DNA of 64,000 nt from Bosea sp. AS-1 (GCF_002220095.1 NZ_CP022372.1:3072501-3136500); one strand, 5' to 3'; shown: positions 1 to 9,042, counted from the first letter of the stretch. Numbers and translations: made by a program. The notes: generated from the letters alone by a model not told the origin.

Positions 1-2424
1 GAGCTGTGGGAGAAGATCGGCTACGCCGCCTGGGCCTCGGCCGATCCCGGCCTGCACTTCAACTCGACGATGAACGACTGGCACACCTGCCCGGCTTCGG
101 GCCGGATCCGGGCGTCCAACCCGTGCTCGGAATACATGTTCCTCGACGACACGGCCTGCAACCTGGCCTCGGCCAACCTGCTGCAGTTCTACGATCGCGA
201 GACCAAGTCCTTCGACGTCGCGGCCTATGAGCATCTCTGCCGGCTCTGGACCGTGGTGCTCGAGATCTCGGTGACGATGGCGCAGTTCCCGAGCCGCGAG
301 ATCGCCGAGCTTTCCTACGAGTACCGCACGCTCGGCCTCGGCTACGCCAATATCGGCGGGCTGCTGATGACCATGGGCCTCGGCTATGACTCCGAGGAAG
401 GCCGCGCGCTGGCCGGAGCACTGACCGCGATTATGACCGGCGTCGCCTACGCGACCTCGGCCGAGATGGCGGGCGAGCTCGGCCCCTTCCCAGGCTACAA
501 GAAGAACGCCAGCCACATGCTGCGTGTCATCCGCAACCATCGCACCGCGGCCCACGGTCTCGCCGATGGCTATGAAGGCCTGAGCGTCACTCCCGTGCCG
601 CTCGACCACGCCACCCTCGCCCGCCTCGGCGGCTCGGCCGTCACCATGGCGGAGCGCTCGCGCATCGTCTGGGACGAGGCCCTCGAGCAGGGCAAGCGCT
701 ACGGCTATCGCAACGCCCAGGCGACCGTGATCGCGCCGACCGGCACGATCGGCCTCGTCATGGATTGCGACACCACCGGCATCGAGCCCGACTTCGCGCT
801 GGTGAAGTTCAAGAAGCTCGCCGGCGGCGGCTACTTCAAGATCATCAACCGCGCCGTGCCGGATGCGCTCCGCGCGCTCGGCTACCGCGAGGCGGATATC
901 GCCGAGATCGAGGCCTATGCCGTCGGCCATGGCTCGATGAAGCAGGCGCCGGGCATCAACCCGGGCTCGCTCAAGGCCAAGGGCTTCACCGACGAGAAGA
1001 TCGAGGCGGTCGAGAAGGGCTTGAAGAGCGCCTTCGACATCAAGTTCGTCTTCAACAAGTGGACGCTGGGCGAGGATTTCCTCACCGGCACGCTCAAGGT
1101 CCCGGCCGAGAAGCTCAACGACATGTCGTTCGAGCTCCTGCCCTTCCTCGGCTTCAGCAAGGCCGAGATCGAGGCCGCCAACGTCCATGTCTGCGGTGCG
1201 ATGACCCTGGAAGGCGCCCCGCACCTGAAGACCGAGCACTACAACGTCTTCGATTGCGCCAATCCCTGCGGCCGCATCGGCAAGCGCTATCTCTCGGTCG
1301 AGAGCCATATCCGCATGATGGCGGCGGCGCAGCCCTTCATCTCGGGCGCGATCTCCAAGACCATCAACATGCCGAACGAGGCGACGGTCGAGGACTGCAA
1401 GAGCGCCTATATGCTCTCGTGGAAGCTGGCGCTGAAGGCGAACGCCCTCTATCGCGACGGCTCCAAGCTCTCGCAGCCGCTGAATGCGGCGCTGATCTCG
1501 GATGAGGACGACGAGGCGGACGACGCGGTCGAGACGCTGGTCGCCCAGCCGATGGCGGCGCGCGCCACCCAGATCTCTGAGAAGATCGTCGAGCGCATCG
1601 TCGAGCGCGTCGAGCGCAAGCGCGAGCGCGAGAAGATGCCGGATCGCCGTACCGGCTACATTCAGAAGGCCACCGTCGGCGGCCACAAGGTCTATGTTCA
1701 TACCGGCGAGTATTCGGACGGGCGCCTCGGCGAGATCTTCATCGACATGCACAAGGAGGGCGCGGCCTTCCGGGCGATGATGAACAACTTCGCCATCGCG
1801 GTCTCGCTCGGCCTGCAATATGGCGTGCCGCTGGAAGAGTATGTCGAGGCCTTCACCTTCACCCGCTTCGAGCCTTCGGGCTTCGTCGCCGGCAACCAGT
1901 CGATCAAGAACGCGACCTCGATCCTCGACTACGTCTTCCGTGAGCTGGCGATCTCCTATCTCGGCCGCAACGACCTCGCCCATGTCGACCCGAGCGAGAT
2001 CGGTCATGACGTGATGGGTGGCGGCGTCGGCCAGGACAAGGCACCGGACGCGGCTCCGGTGATCACGACCCCCCTCGCCTCGACCGGTTTCCGCCGCGGC
2101 AAGCCGATCAACCTGCTTGCCATCCAGGGTGGCGGCGCAGCCAACGATGCGGTCGCCCGCTCAACGGCTCCGGCCGCGACCGGCCTCGCCACTGCCGGAG
2201 CGACCGCGCTGAAGGAGGAGCCGGAGGCTTATGGTGAGGCGGAGATGGCCAAGCTCGGCTTCTCGGCGCCTGCCACCCAGCCGACGCAGTCGGAGCGACG
2301 GGCCGAAGCGATCATGAAGGGCTATGTCGGCGACTCGTGCGGCGAATGCGGCAACTTCACGCTGGTTCGAAACGGCACCTGCCTGAAGTGCAATACCTGC
2401 GGTTCTACAACCGGGTGCTCGTGA
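1..2424 (+). CDS. nrdJ: Adenosylcobalamin-dependent (class II) ribonucleotide reductase, 3' part
   Basis: Makes deoxyribonucleotides from ribonucleotides using vitamin B12 as radical source, independently of oxygen. The gene begins before the window; frame 1 is open from base 1 and gives 807 residues, against about 1,200 for the alphaproteobacterial family. The NPCSE active-site motif is at window residues 40-44, followed by the [14 protein letters not shown] segment near 245. The C-terminus ends in a cysteine-rich tail (CGEC near 780, then CLKCNTCG) typical of NrdJ, where cysteines re-reduce the active site and bind zinc. A strong hairpin lies 100 bases downstream, so this is probably the end of its transcript. 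It is the last core gene before an accessory stretch. Confidence 0.96.
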   Translation, partial: ELWEKIGYAAWASADPGLHFNSTMNDWHTCPASGRIRASNPCSEYMFLDDTACNLASANLLQFYDRETKSFDVAAYEHLCRLWTVVLEISVTMAQFPSREIAELSYEYRTLGLGYANIGGLLMTMGLGYDSEEGRALAGALTAIMTGVAYATSAEMAGELGPFPGYKKNASHMLRVIRNHRTAAHGLADGYEGLSVTPVPLDHATLARLGGSAVTMAERSRIVWDEALEQGKRYGYRNAQATVIAPTGTIGLVMDCDTTGIEPDFALVKFKKLAGGGYFKIINRAVPDALRALGYREADIAEIEAYAVGHGSMKQAPGINPGSLKAKGFTDEKIEAVEKGLKSAFDIKFVFNKWTLGEDFLTGTLKVPAEKLNDMSFELLPFLGFSKAEIEAANVHVCGAMTLEGAPHLKTEHYNVFDCANPCGRIGKRYLSVESHIRMMAAAQPFISGAISKTINMPNEATVEDCKSAYMLSWKLALKANALYRDGSKLSQPLNAALISDEDDEADDAVETLVAQPMAARATQISEKIVERIVERVERKREREKMPDRRTGYIQKATVGGHKVYVHTGEYSDGRLGEIFIDMHKEGAAFRAMMNNFAIAVSLGLQYGVPLEEYVEAFTFTRFEPSGFVAGNQSIKNATSILDYVFRELAISYLGRNDLAHVDPSEIGHDVMGGGVGQDKAPDAAPVITTPLASTGFRRGKPINLLAIQGGGAANDAVARSTAPAATGLATAGATALKEEPEAYGEAEMAKLGFSAPATQPTQSERRAEAIMKGYVGDSCGECGNFTLVRNGTCLKCNTCGSTTGCS

Positions 2425-2525
2425 TCACTCCAATCTTGGTCTCATGTAGGCGCTCCGGAAGTTTGGTCTGATTCTACCCAGAGCGCGCCTCGATGAGAGC
2501 GGAAGTCCGCCTCACCCCTAAAATG

Positions 2526-2549
2526 CCCCGCCGCGACAACGCGGCGGGG
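2526..2549 (+). terminator. Perfect 10-bp GC hairpin downstream of nrdJ
   Basis: CCCCGCCGCG and CGCGGCGGGG enclose an ACAA tetraloop. The + strand run after it is weak (TCTAAAT), whereas on the - strand the stem is followed by CATTTTAG. It probably ends nrdJ transcription and may work in both directions. Confidence 0.7.
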
Positions 2550-2644
2550 TCTAAATCCCGGAAGCCAGCTTTCATCGTCCCTCGCTCGAAGCTGGGACCG
2601 ATCAACCCGGGTAGCTTCGGCAGAGTGACGGGAGTCGTGCGTCG

Positions 2645-3790
2645 TTGGAGAAAGAACGGGTCGACGCTGCCGGGGACCTGCTGAAGAGCGTGATCCCTCG
2701 CGATAGCTTCCGAGCACCGGAAGTTATCGAGGCCTTCTCGATCGCCAATGGATGGCGCGAACGGCATCTCGATGCGATCAGGCAGATCCGGGCTCAGCTC
2801 GCTGCTGCCAATCGTGCGCTCCAGACAGGTGGTGTCACGGCCGCGCGCCTCAAGCGCATGCCGGCAATCAGGAGGAAGCTGCGGAGGCTAAGCTACAAGC
2901 TCTCCGAACTTCAGGACCTGGGCGGATGCCGGGTCATTCTCCCCACCATCGACGACGTGAAGCGCTTCAGCGATCGGCTTCAACACTCCGATCGCCACCA
3001 GCTTCGCCATACCGACGACTACATTCGCAGGCCCAAGAAGGATGGCTACCGCTCTCTCCATCTGCTGCTCGATCACGACGATGCGCGTTTCCCTGAGCAG
3101 CAGGGATTGAGAATCGAGCTCCAGGTACGCACTCACCTTCAGCATGCCTGGGCCACCGCCGTGGAAGCGCTCGGCCTTTATTTGAGAGTGAACATCAAGG
3201 GCGGCGAAGGGAGTGAGGCATGGCGCCGCCTCCTTATGCTGATGTCCTGCGAATTTGCCGAGAGCGAGGGGTGCGCTCCAGTTCGCGGTGCACCGAGCGG
3301 CGGCGAGCGCCGCAGCGAGATCATCGAACTCGATAGGCAGATCGGAGCGCAAGCCAAGCTGGATAATCTCGCCCACGGATTTCAGATCATCGACCGCTTC
3401 GTGTTCGATCGCTACGCCAAGCACTTGCTCCTGCGATACGACCACGCGGCCAAGCGGGTTGATGTGGAGGCGTTTACCGAGGCCCCCGACAGCACCCGGG
3501 TTTACGGGGATATCGAACGTCGCCTGGCTGTGGACAGCGTCGACGATGAAGATCCATCCAGCGATACCGTCCTGGTTAGCCTGGGGCAGCTCAAGGACTT
3601 GAAGAAGGCGTTCCCGAACTATTTCGGCGACGTCCGGGTTTTCCGGGATCAACTCGGACACATCTGCCGGGGCCGTGGGGTGGCGACATACGATCTTCCG
3701 AAGCAAGCCCTCGCCCCACCCCGGCTGCGCGACATGGTCGACCCTGCTTGGCTGAGGCGACCTCGCTTCGACAAGCCGAAAGGCGTCTGA
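2645..3790 (+). CDS. RelA/SpoT-domain (p)ppGpp synthetase-like protein
   Basis: Predicted pyrophosphate transfer from ATP to a guanosine nucleotide. The 381-residue protein (TTG start; no better start seen) has a RelA/SpoT synthetase domain at about residues 75-180: DLGGCR (91-96), DYI with KKDGYRSLHL (125-140), ELQVRT (158-163) and QHAWA plus E174. These are the usual nucleotide-binding and catalytic signatures. There is no HD hydrolase domain and no TGS/ACT regulatory tail, so it is a stand-alone synthetase with an unrecognised C-terminal half (about 190-381). It stands alone between nrdJ and IS-like repeats, so it is not the housekeeping Rsh gene. Some toxic or phage-defence synthetases share this fold; nothing here shows which type it is. 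Confidence 0.8.
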   Translation: MEKERVDAAGDLLKSVIPRDSFRAPEVIEAFSIANGWRERHLDAIRQIRAQLAAANRALQTGGVTAARLKRMPAIRRKLRRLSYKLSELQDLGGCRVILPTIDDVKRFSDRLQHSDRHQLRHTDDYIRRPKKDGYRSLHLLLDHDDARFPEQQGLRIELQVRTHLQHAWATAVEALGLYLRVNIKGGEGSEAWRRLLMLMSCEFAESEGCAPVRGAPSGGERRSEIIELDRQIGAQAKLDNLAHGFQIIDRFVFDRYAKHLLLRYDHAAKRVDVEAFTEAPDSTRVYGDIERRLAVDSVDDEDPSSDTVLVSLGQLKDLKKAFPNYFGDVRVFRDQLGHICRGRGVATYDLPKQALAPPRLRDMVDPAWLRRPRFDKPKGV

Positions 3791-3828
3791 AGCATCTAAG
3801 CTTGCACGGACTCCCCATCGCGACGACG

Positions 3829-3895
3829 CGGGGCAGAAATTCCCTGGCGGGGACGAAAACCCACCAAGATGCGTTTTCGGGGACGAAATCTCACC
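3829..3895. repeat. Three degenerate direct repeats, resembling an IS21-type terminus
   Basis: Copies start at 3829 (CGGGGCAGAAATTCCCT), 3848 (CGGGGACGAAAACCCACC) and 3878 (CGGGGACGAAATCTCACC). The last two match at 16 of 18 positions. Multiple short repeats at an end are known for IS21-family elements. No transposase or partner end is visible, so this would be a remnant; the family assignment is inference. Confidence 0.4.
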
Positions 3896-3917
3896 GGACA
3901 GAAGCCGCCGAGGCAGG

Positions 3918-3964
3918 TCAAAGATCACCAAACATGCATTTTTTGCAAGTTTCGTGATCTTTGA
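3918..3964 (+). repeat. Covarying hairpin, copy 1
   Basis: Arms TCAAAGATCAC and GTGATCTTTGA are perfectly complementary (11 bp). Inside them AAAC pairs with GTTT and TGCA with TGCA around a T5 loop. The inner core (ACATGCATTTT, then TGCAAGT) recurs in the copy at 4832-4876, where the outer arms are entirely different yet still perfectly complementary. There is no T-run after it, so it is not an ordinary terminator. Confidence 0.85.
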
Positions 3965-4120
3965 GGGGCTGAGTTTGGAAGTGCTGAGGTGCTCCAGCGC
4001 TTGCCATATCGACTGGACCATCGTGGTAATTGAGATCGAAGCCGCTGTTTGTGACTTGCTCTGCGACACGTGAACTTCAGGCGAGGCCGCTATTCCGGTG
4101 GAGCCCTCAAGGGAAACGCC

Positions 4121-4792
4121 ATGAGCTACGACCATTCCAAACATGAGAACCGTCTTCGTGCGAGCGCCCTTCTCCAGGAATTGAAGGGCAAGCTCACCGA
4201 TATCGGTACCTCCACCCTCGACGTGAAAACCATGACGGCGGCCTCGTCACTGGAATGGTGGCGACTGTCGAAGGTCGAAGGCGTTCATGTCTATCAGGCC
4301 GACGACGGCTGGCACGCTGATGTCGTCTTCAGCAACCTGCCGCCAGGAGTGCCGACAATCATTGGTAGCCCCGGCAGCTACCAGACTCGGTCAGCGGCAT
4401 TGAACGGAGCCATTCGACAGCTCTCGATCCTCGCCGTGAACGACAAGCTCCCGCCACCCCGCACCCGGGAAGGCTTCCGCTGGTTCAAGTTCGACAATGT
4501 CGAGGTGCCGGTAAACGCGGAACTGATCGAGACCTTCCCCGAAAGGCTGGCAGCCGAGGGATACACGGATTTCAAGGCCAAAGGCCGCCTCGCGTGGCTC
4601 CGAAATCAGTTCGCGGACGACAACCCAATGACGGCGAAGATTTTTCAATCGCTGGATCAGGACGATCAGAACAGCATCAGGATCGCCTGCGCGATAGCGC
4701 TTGCCCTCAACGTTCATCAATTCTCGATCGAGGATGGCCTCTGGAGTGAGTTTTCGCCTTCAGAAGGAACGACATCGACGATACGGATGTGA
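4121..4792 (+). CDS. Hypothetical protein, 223 aa, between two hairpins
   Basis: I do not recognise this family. ATG 4121 is chosen because AAGGGA lies 6 bases upstream; an in-frame GTG at 4070 has no such site. The soluble, acidic protein has no signal peptide or membrane segment. It begins with a polar helix-like stretch (residues 1-45), has a tryptophan-rich middle (EWWRL, then DDGWHADVVF) and a segment GFRWFKFDNVEVPV near 125, and ends in a Ser/Thr-rich tail. It is the only gene between the paired hairpins (3918-3964 and 4832-4876), so it may travel with them as a unit. Confidence 0.6.
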   Translation: MSYDHSKHENRLRASALLQELKGKLTDIGTSTLDVKTMTAASSLEWWRLSKVEGVHVYQADDGWHADVVFSNLPPGVPTIIGSPGSYQTRSAALNGAIRQLSILAVNDKLPPPRTREGFRWFKFDNVEVPVNAELIETFPERLAAEGYTDFKAKGRLAWLRNQFADDNPMTAKIFQSLDQDDQNSIRIACAIALALNVHQFSIEDGLWSEFSPSEGTTSTIRM

Positions 4793-4831
4793 GAATGGTT
4801 CGAGCGCATCTGGCGCCGACCGATACGGCGG

Positions 4832-4876
4832 CAATATTGATGGGACATGCATTTTCTGCAAGTCTCATCAATATTG
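4832..4876 (+). repeat. Covarying hairpin, copy 2
   Basis: Arms CAATATTGATG and CATCAATATTG form a perfect 11-bp stem. Inside, GGAC pairs with GTCT (one G-T) and TGCA with TGCA around TTTTC. The core ACATGCATTTT...TGCAAGT matches copy 1 but the arms do not. It lies 39 bases after the stop of the 4121 gene. Confidence 0.85.
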
Positions 4877-4954
4877 AAGAGAGCTCCAGCTCGGGCCCAT
4901 TCAAGGCGCCTGTCGACGTTCCTCACGCCGGGTTCTTCACAATATTCCGCTCGG

Positions 4955-6133
4955 CTATGCTAAGCGGCGTCCGATTAGCAAAAGCGCTACGCCCAGAACC
5001 ACGTTCACAGCCGCCAGCAACATGAGGGCCACATAGGTCCAGCTCGAACCCGCCTTATCGAGCAATAGTGCCCCTGCCGTCGGCGCCAAGGCCTGCGCAA
5101 CGAGGCTCGGCCTCGCGAGCTTTCCGACCAGGGGCGCATATCGCTGCGGTCCGAACTGAGCGAGCGGCAGCGTTCCCTTCGCGATCGAGAAGACGCCGTT
5201 CCCTGCTCCGTAAAGGATAAGCGCCAAGGCGATCGGGCCAGCCCCGAACGCCAGCATTGCGAGCCCGAAGGCAATCAGCGCGAGGGCGGCGCTCATCGTC
5301 CAGATCGGGTGGTGGCGTCCGCCGCCTGCCATCTCGACGATCCGTCCGCCAACCTGGGCCGGGCCGACAAGGGCTCCGAGCGCCACCGCCGCCGCCAGCC
5401 CGATCCCCTGTGCCTGGAGCAGCGTCAGCAGATGAACACCCACGATCGCGGTGATGGCCCCGCCTATGATCATGATGCCGGAGAGAAGCCGGAACGCGCC
5501 GCGCTCCGATGGCAGCAGCTCGACCGTCGGACCACCGCCTCCGGCCTTCGCCTTCGGAAGCTCCGGCGGAACCTTCGGAAGCGTCATCAGGATGATCGGG
5601 AGGGAAACCACAAGCTGGATGGCGGCGTAGGCGAAGCAGGTGCCTCGCCATCCGAGATGAGCAACGAGATAGGCCGACAATGGCCAGCACACAGTGCTGG
5701 CGAAGCCGCCCCATAAGGTCAGCATCGTGATCGCCGACCGCGCGGTGCCGCCGTAAAGCCGCCCAAGCGTCGAGAACGCCGCATCGTACAGACCTGCGGC
5801 CATCCCAGCTCCGAGAACGATCCAGCCGAGCACGAAGACCGGCAGGTTCGGGGCCATACCCAGAGCGCATTGTCCCGCAGCCAGGAGGATCGCCGCCGCC
5901 GCCAGGACCGGTCGCCCGCCAGTCTCGCCGATGGCACGGCCGACATAGGGCGCGACGGCCCCAGCGGTGAGCAGGCCGATCGAAAGCGCGCCGACGATCC
6001 ACGATAACGGCCACCCGGTATCGGCGGCGATGGGCGCGGCAAGGACGGCCGGAAGATAATAGGAGGAGCCCCAGGCGAGGATCTGCACCACGCCCAGGGC
6101 CGAGATGACGGTCAACCGATCACGATCGATCAT
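4955..6133 (-). CDS. MFS transporter of the arsenic locus (ArsK-like role possible)
   Basis: A 392-residue integral membrane protein with about 12 hydrophobic segments, including the TM1 segment ILAWGSSYYLPAVLAAP and an MFS-type loop GRAIGETGGRP after TM2. The start ATG (6133-6131) overlaps the stop of the upstream flavoprotein as ATGA, so the two are translationally coupled. MFS proteins in ars operons include the arsenite/organoarsenical exporter ArsK, and others export the product of a co-transcribed enzyme. The context says arsenic export; the exact substrate is not shown. Confidence 0.82.
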   Translation of the reverse strand: MIDRDRLTVISALGVVQILAWGSSYYLPAVLAAPIAADTGWPLSWIVGALSIGLLTAGAVAPYVGRAIGETGGRPVLAAAAILLAAGQCALGMAPNLPVFVLGWIVLGAGMAAGLYDAAFSTLGRLYGGTARSAITMLTLWGGFASTVCWPLSAYLVAHLGWRGTCFAYAAIQLVVSLPIILMTLPKVPPELPKAKAGGGGPTVELLPSERGAFRLLSGIMIIGGAITAIVGVHLLTLLQAQGIGLAAAVALGALVGPAQVGGRIVEMAGGGRHHPIWTMSAALALIAFGLAMLAFGAGPIALALILYGAGNGVFSIAKGTLPLAQFGPQRYAPLVGKLARPSLVAQALAPTAGALLLDKAGSSWTYVALMLLAAVNVVLGVALLLIGRRLA

Positions 6134-7548
6134 GCAGCCTTGCCGCAGCAGGAGGACGTCGCCTGCGCGGGCTCGGGTGCCTTGGCGGGACCACAGCCGC
6201 ATCCGGCCTTGCCGTCGGCCTTCGCCGCGGCGTCATCTGGGCAACAGGCATCCGCTTCGGTCGGCGCGGGACTTCCGCAGCATCCTCCGGCTGCGGCAGG
6301 CGCGGCGGTGCATACGCCCGTTTCCGGCAGGACGAGCCTGACATCATCGGCCTCGACCAGATCGCCGGCGATCGCCGCCACGACCGACCGAACCTGCTCG
6401 AAGCCCGTCATCATCAGGAAGGTGGGTGCGCGCCCGTAGCTCTTGATCCCGACGGTGTAAAACCCGGGCTCCGGATGCGAGAGCTCGCGGTGCCCGTGCG
6501 GCGGAACGGATCCGCAGGAATGGAGGTTCGGGTCGATCATGGGTCCGAGCGCCCGGGCACTTTCCAGCCAAGGGTCGAACTCGACGCGCAGCTCCCGGGT
6601 CAGCGAAAGATCGGGCCGCTGTCCCGTACAGGCCACGATGCGGTCGATCGGTCCAATGGTTCGGCCGACACCACCGACCTCGCCGTTCACGACGATGCCC
6701 GCCTCTTCCTTGCGAAGTCCCGTGATGGCGAAGCCGGAGATCAATTCGATGCGACCTTCCACGACGAGACGGCGCAGGCGCTGCCCGAGATCTCCTCGGG
6801 CGGCGAGCTGGTCGTTCGAGCCCCCGCCATAGACACGGGAGAGATCCCGGCCGCGCGTGACCCAGATCGCCTTGGTCGTGCCGTCCCGAGCCGAAAGCTC
6901 ATCGAGATCGAGCAGCACGTTCGCGGCGGAGTGCCCGGCGCCCACCACCAGCGTCGTTCGGCCGACATAATCGGCTCGGTCACGGCCGAGGACGTCGGGG
7001 ATGCCGTAGGCGATCCGATCGGCCAGCGTTTCCTCACCTTCCGCGGCCACGCCACTGGCGCTCACCGGGTTCGGGGTCCTCCATGTTCCGGAAGCGTCGA
7101 TCACCGCCCGAGCCTGGACGCGGCCCACCGCGCCATCGCGGCCGACGACGGTTAATTGGAATGGGCGCAGCTCGCGGTCCCTGCTCACCACCTTGTCGAT
7201 GCCATGGCGGCCGATCGCGGCAACGCGGACCCCGTATTCGATGACAGAGGCCAGTTCGTTCGTTGCCGCCAGGGGCGCCAGGTAGGTTTCGACAAGTTCG
7301 GTTCCGGTCGGATAGCTCCCGCTCTCGGGCTCTCCCCAACCGGCGGCCTCAAGCAGGACCCGGCTGGCCGGGTCGACATTGAACTCCCAAGGCGAGAACA
7401 GTCGGACGTGACCCCAGCCCAGGATGTTGGCGCCGGCCGCGTCGCCTGCCTCGAGCACCTTCACCGGGATACCTCGCATGACGAGGTTCGCTGCGGCCGC
7501 GAGTCCGATCGGTCCGGCCCCGATGACGACGACGGGAAGCTCCTTCAT
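6130..7548 (-). CDS. FAD/NAD(P)-binding oxidoreductase with Cys-rich tail, ars operon
   Basis: A 472-residue two-dinucleotide-binding flavoprotein: FAD motif GAGPIG at 10-15, NAD(P) motif VVGAGHSAAN at 201-210, and a second FAD contact at IVACTGQRPDL (304-314). The last 60 residues are low-complexity Ala/Pro sequence with nine cysteines (413, 423/424, 435/436, 450, 452, 467/468), i.e. three CC pairs and one CxC, a plausible As(III)-binding tail. ATG 7548 is preceded by GGAGG 8 bases upstream; the ATGs at 7563 and farther up would overlap that site. It follows arsR at 7606-7923 and is coupled to the MFS gene. It resembles ArsO-type monooxygenases of ars operons; the reaction is not established. 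Confidence 0.85.
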   Translation of the reverse strand: MKELPVVVIGAGPIGLAAAANLVMRGIPVKVLEAGDAAGANILGWGHVRLFSPWEFNVDPASRVLLEAAGWGEPESGSYPTGTELVETYLAPLAATNELASVIEYGVRVAAIGRHGIDKVVSRDRELRPFQLTVVGRDGAVGRVQARAVIDASGTWRTPNPVSASGVAAEGEETLADRIAYGIPDVLGRDRADYVGRTTLVVGAGHSAANVLLDLDELSARDGTTKAIWVTRGRDLSRVYGGGSNDQLAARGDLGQRLRRLVVEGRIELISGFAITGLRKEEAGIVVNGEVGGVGRTIGPIDRIVACTGQRPDLSLTRELRVEFDPWLESARALGPMIDPNLHSCGSVPPHGHRELSHPEPGFYTVGIKSYGRAPTFLMMTGFEQVRSVVAAIAGDLVEADDVRLVLPETGVCTAAPAAAGGCCGSPAPTEADACCPDDAAAKADGKAGCGCGPAKAPEPAQATSSCCGKAA

Positions 7549-7605
7549 CTGGATATCCTCCATTCCTGCTAGAAACATGGAATTAAGTGGCAAATGAAAA
7601 TCCGC

Positions 7606-7923
7606 TCAGGCGGCCTTTCCGGAAGCATCCGAGCAGCCTTCCTCAATGCAGCATTCGTCGGCGAGGAAGCCGAGTAGTGCATCCATGGCCGGATAGACCG
7701 CGCGGCAGATCAGGGTCGTGGCCTGTCGCTCCTGCGTAACGAGACCGTTCCGGATCAGCCGCTGAAGGTGGTGGGACAGGGTCGAAGCCGGGATCCCCAA
7801 GCGTTCCTGCACCTGATTGACAGGGAGGCCGCCGTGACCCGCGCGGACCAAGGTTCGATAGAGCTGGAGGCGCGTCGGGTTACCGAGCGCTTCGAGCTGC
7901 TTCGCTGCTTCTTCGACGTTCAT
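7606..7923 (-). CDS. arsR: ArsR/SmtB-family arsenic repressor (first copy)
   Basis: A 105-residue winged-helix repressor: EALGNPTRLQLYRTL at the N-terminus, recognition helix around STLSHHLQRLIRNGLV. Cysteines at 91, 92 and 97 in a C-terminal ECCIEEGC motif resemble the C-terminal As(III) site of the AfArsR type rather than the ELCVCDL site of E. coli ArsR. ATG 7923 gives the normal family length; an upstream TTG-ATG pair (7959/7956) is in frame and would add 12 residues. It heads the arsR-flavoprotein-MFS unit and should repress it until arsenite binds. Confidence 0.92.
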   Translation of the reverse strand: MNVEEAAKQLEALGNPTRLQLYRTLVRAGHGGLPVNQVQERLGIPASTLSHHLQRLIRNGLVTQERQATTLICRAVYPAMDALLGFLADECCIEEGCSDASGKAA

Positions 7924-7970
7924 GGAAATAATTAGGCATGGGCAGGATTGCTCCATCAAGCCTTATTTCC
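7924..7970. promoter_or_regulatory. Interrupted inverted repeat before arsR
   Basis: GGAAATAATTAGGC (7924-7937) faces GCCTTATTTCC (7960-7970). The arms match over 8 plus 3 bp, with TTA inserted in the left arm. It fills the gap between the acr3 stop and the arsR start, where an ArsR operator or a weak acr3 terminator would sit. Confidence 0.4.
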
Positions 7971-7982
7971 ACGAGCGTCGAA

Positions 7983-9035
7983 TTACTCCGCTGCCTGTAC
8001 CTTCCGCACGCTGTCGCCGCGTTCGTACCAACCCTTCGACCGGTTCACGATCCAGACGACGGTCAGCATGACCGGCACCTCGATCAGAACCCCCACCACG
8101 GTCGCGAGCGCGGCTCCGGAGTTGAAGCCGAACAGGCTGATCGCCGCGGCGACTGCGAGCTCGAAGAAGTTCGAGGCGCCGATCAGCGCTGACGGCCCCG
8201 CGACGCAATGCTGCTCGCCGGCGATCCGGTTCAGGACGTAGGCCAGCCCGGCATTCAGGTAGACCTGGATCAGGATCGGCACCGCCAGCAGTGCGATCAC
8301 CATCGGCTGGGCGAGGATCTGCTCGCCCTGGAAGCCGAAGAGCAGGACGAGGGTGGCGAGCAGGGCCACGAGCGAAACAGGTCCCAGTCGGCCGAGCAGT
8401 CGATCGAGCGCAGCCTGCCCGCCCTTCGCCAGAACGCGGCTGCGGACGAGTTGCGCGACGATCACGGGAATGACGATGTAGAGGACGACCGAGAGGACGA
8501 GCGTTGCCCATGGCACGGTGATCGCGGACAGGCCGAGCAGCAGGCCGACAATTGGGGCGAAGGCGACAACCATGATCGCGTCGTTGAGCGCGACCTGGCT
8601 GAGCGTGAAGTGCGGCTCGCCCTTCGTCAGGTTCGACCAAACGAAGACCATCGCGGTGCAGGGCGCCGCCGCCAGGATGATGAGCCCGGCGATGTAGCTG
8701 TTGATCTGTTCGGCCGGGAGCCACGGCCGGAACAGCCAAGCGATGAAGAACCAGCCGAGCGCCGCCATCGAGAAGGGCTTCACTGCCCAGTTGATGAAGA
8801 GGGTGACGCCGATGCCGCGCCAGTGGCGACCCACCTGCCCGAGCGCCGCGAAGTCGATCTTCAGCAGCATGGGGATGACCATCAGCCAGATCAGGACCGC
8901 GACGGGCAAATTGACCTTGGCGACCTCGGCCGAGCCGATGGCGTGGAAGACCCCCGGCATGACATGGCCGAGGGCGATCCCGACGACGATGCACAGCGCG
9001 ACCCACACGGTGAGGTAGCGTTCGAAGGTGGGCAT
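7983..9035 (-). CDS. acr3: Arsenite efflux permease Acr3
   Basis: A 350-residue, ten-helix membrane protein that exports arsenite using the proton-motive force. It shows the Acr3 signature LAAAPCTAMVFVW with the conserved cysteine at residue 126, and GASNFFELAVA in a late helix with the conserved glutamate. ATG 9035 is preceded by GAGG, which overlaps the stop of the upstream arsC, so the two are coupled. It is the last gene of the arsR-arsC-arsC-acr3 operon. Confidence 0.95.
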   Translation of the reverse strand: MPTFERYLTVWVALCIVVGIALGHVMPGVFHAIGSAEVAKVNLPVAVLIWLMVIPMLLKIDFAALGQVGRHWRGIGVTLFINWAVKPFSMAALGWFFIAWLFRPWLPAEQINSYIAGLIILAAAPCTAMVFVWSNLTKGEPHFTLSQVALNDAIMVVAFAPIVGLLLGLSAITVPWATLVLSVVLYIVIPVIVAQLVRSRVLAKGGQAALDRLLGRLGPVSLVALLATLVLLFGFQGEQILAQPMVIALLAVPILIQVYLNAGLAYVLNRIAGEQHCVAGPSALIGASNFFELAVAAAISLFGFNSGAALATVVGVLIEVPVMLTVVWIVNRSKGWYERGDSVRKVQAAE

Positions 9036-9042
9036 GAGGACC

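Noticed and set aside
4070..4120. GTG 4070 as start of the hypothetical gene
   Set aside because: No ribosome-binding site; ATG 4121 has AAGGGA at suitable distance.
2888..4144. Long open frame on the - strand (about 418 codons) over the RelA/SpoT gene
   Set aside because: Antisense to a gene with clear synthetase motifs; its own translation has no recognisable domain and it runs through the hairpin and repeat region.
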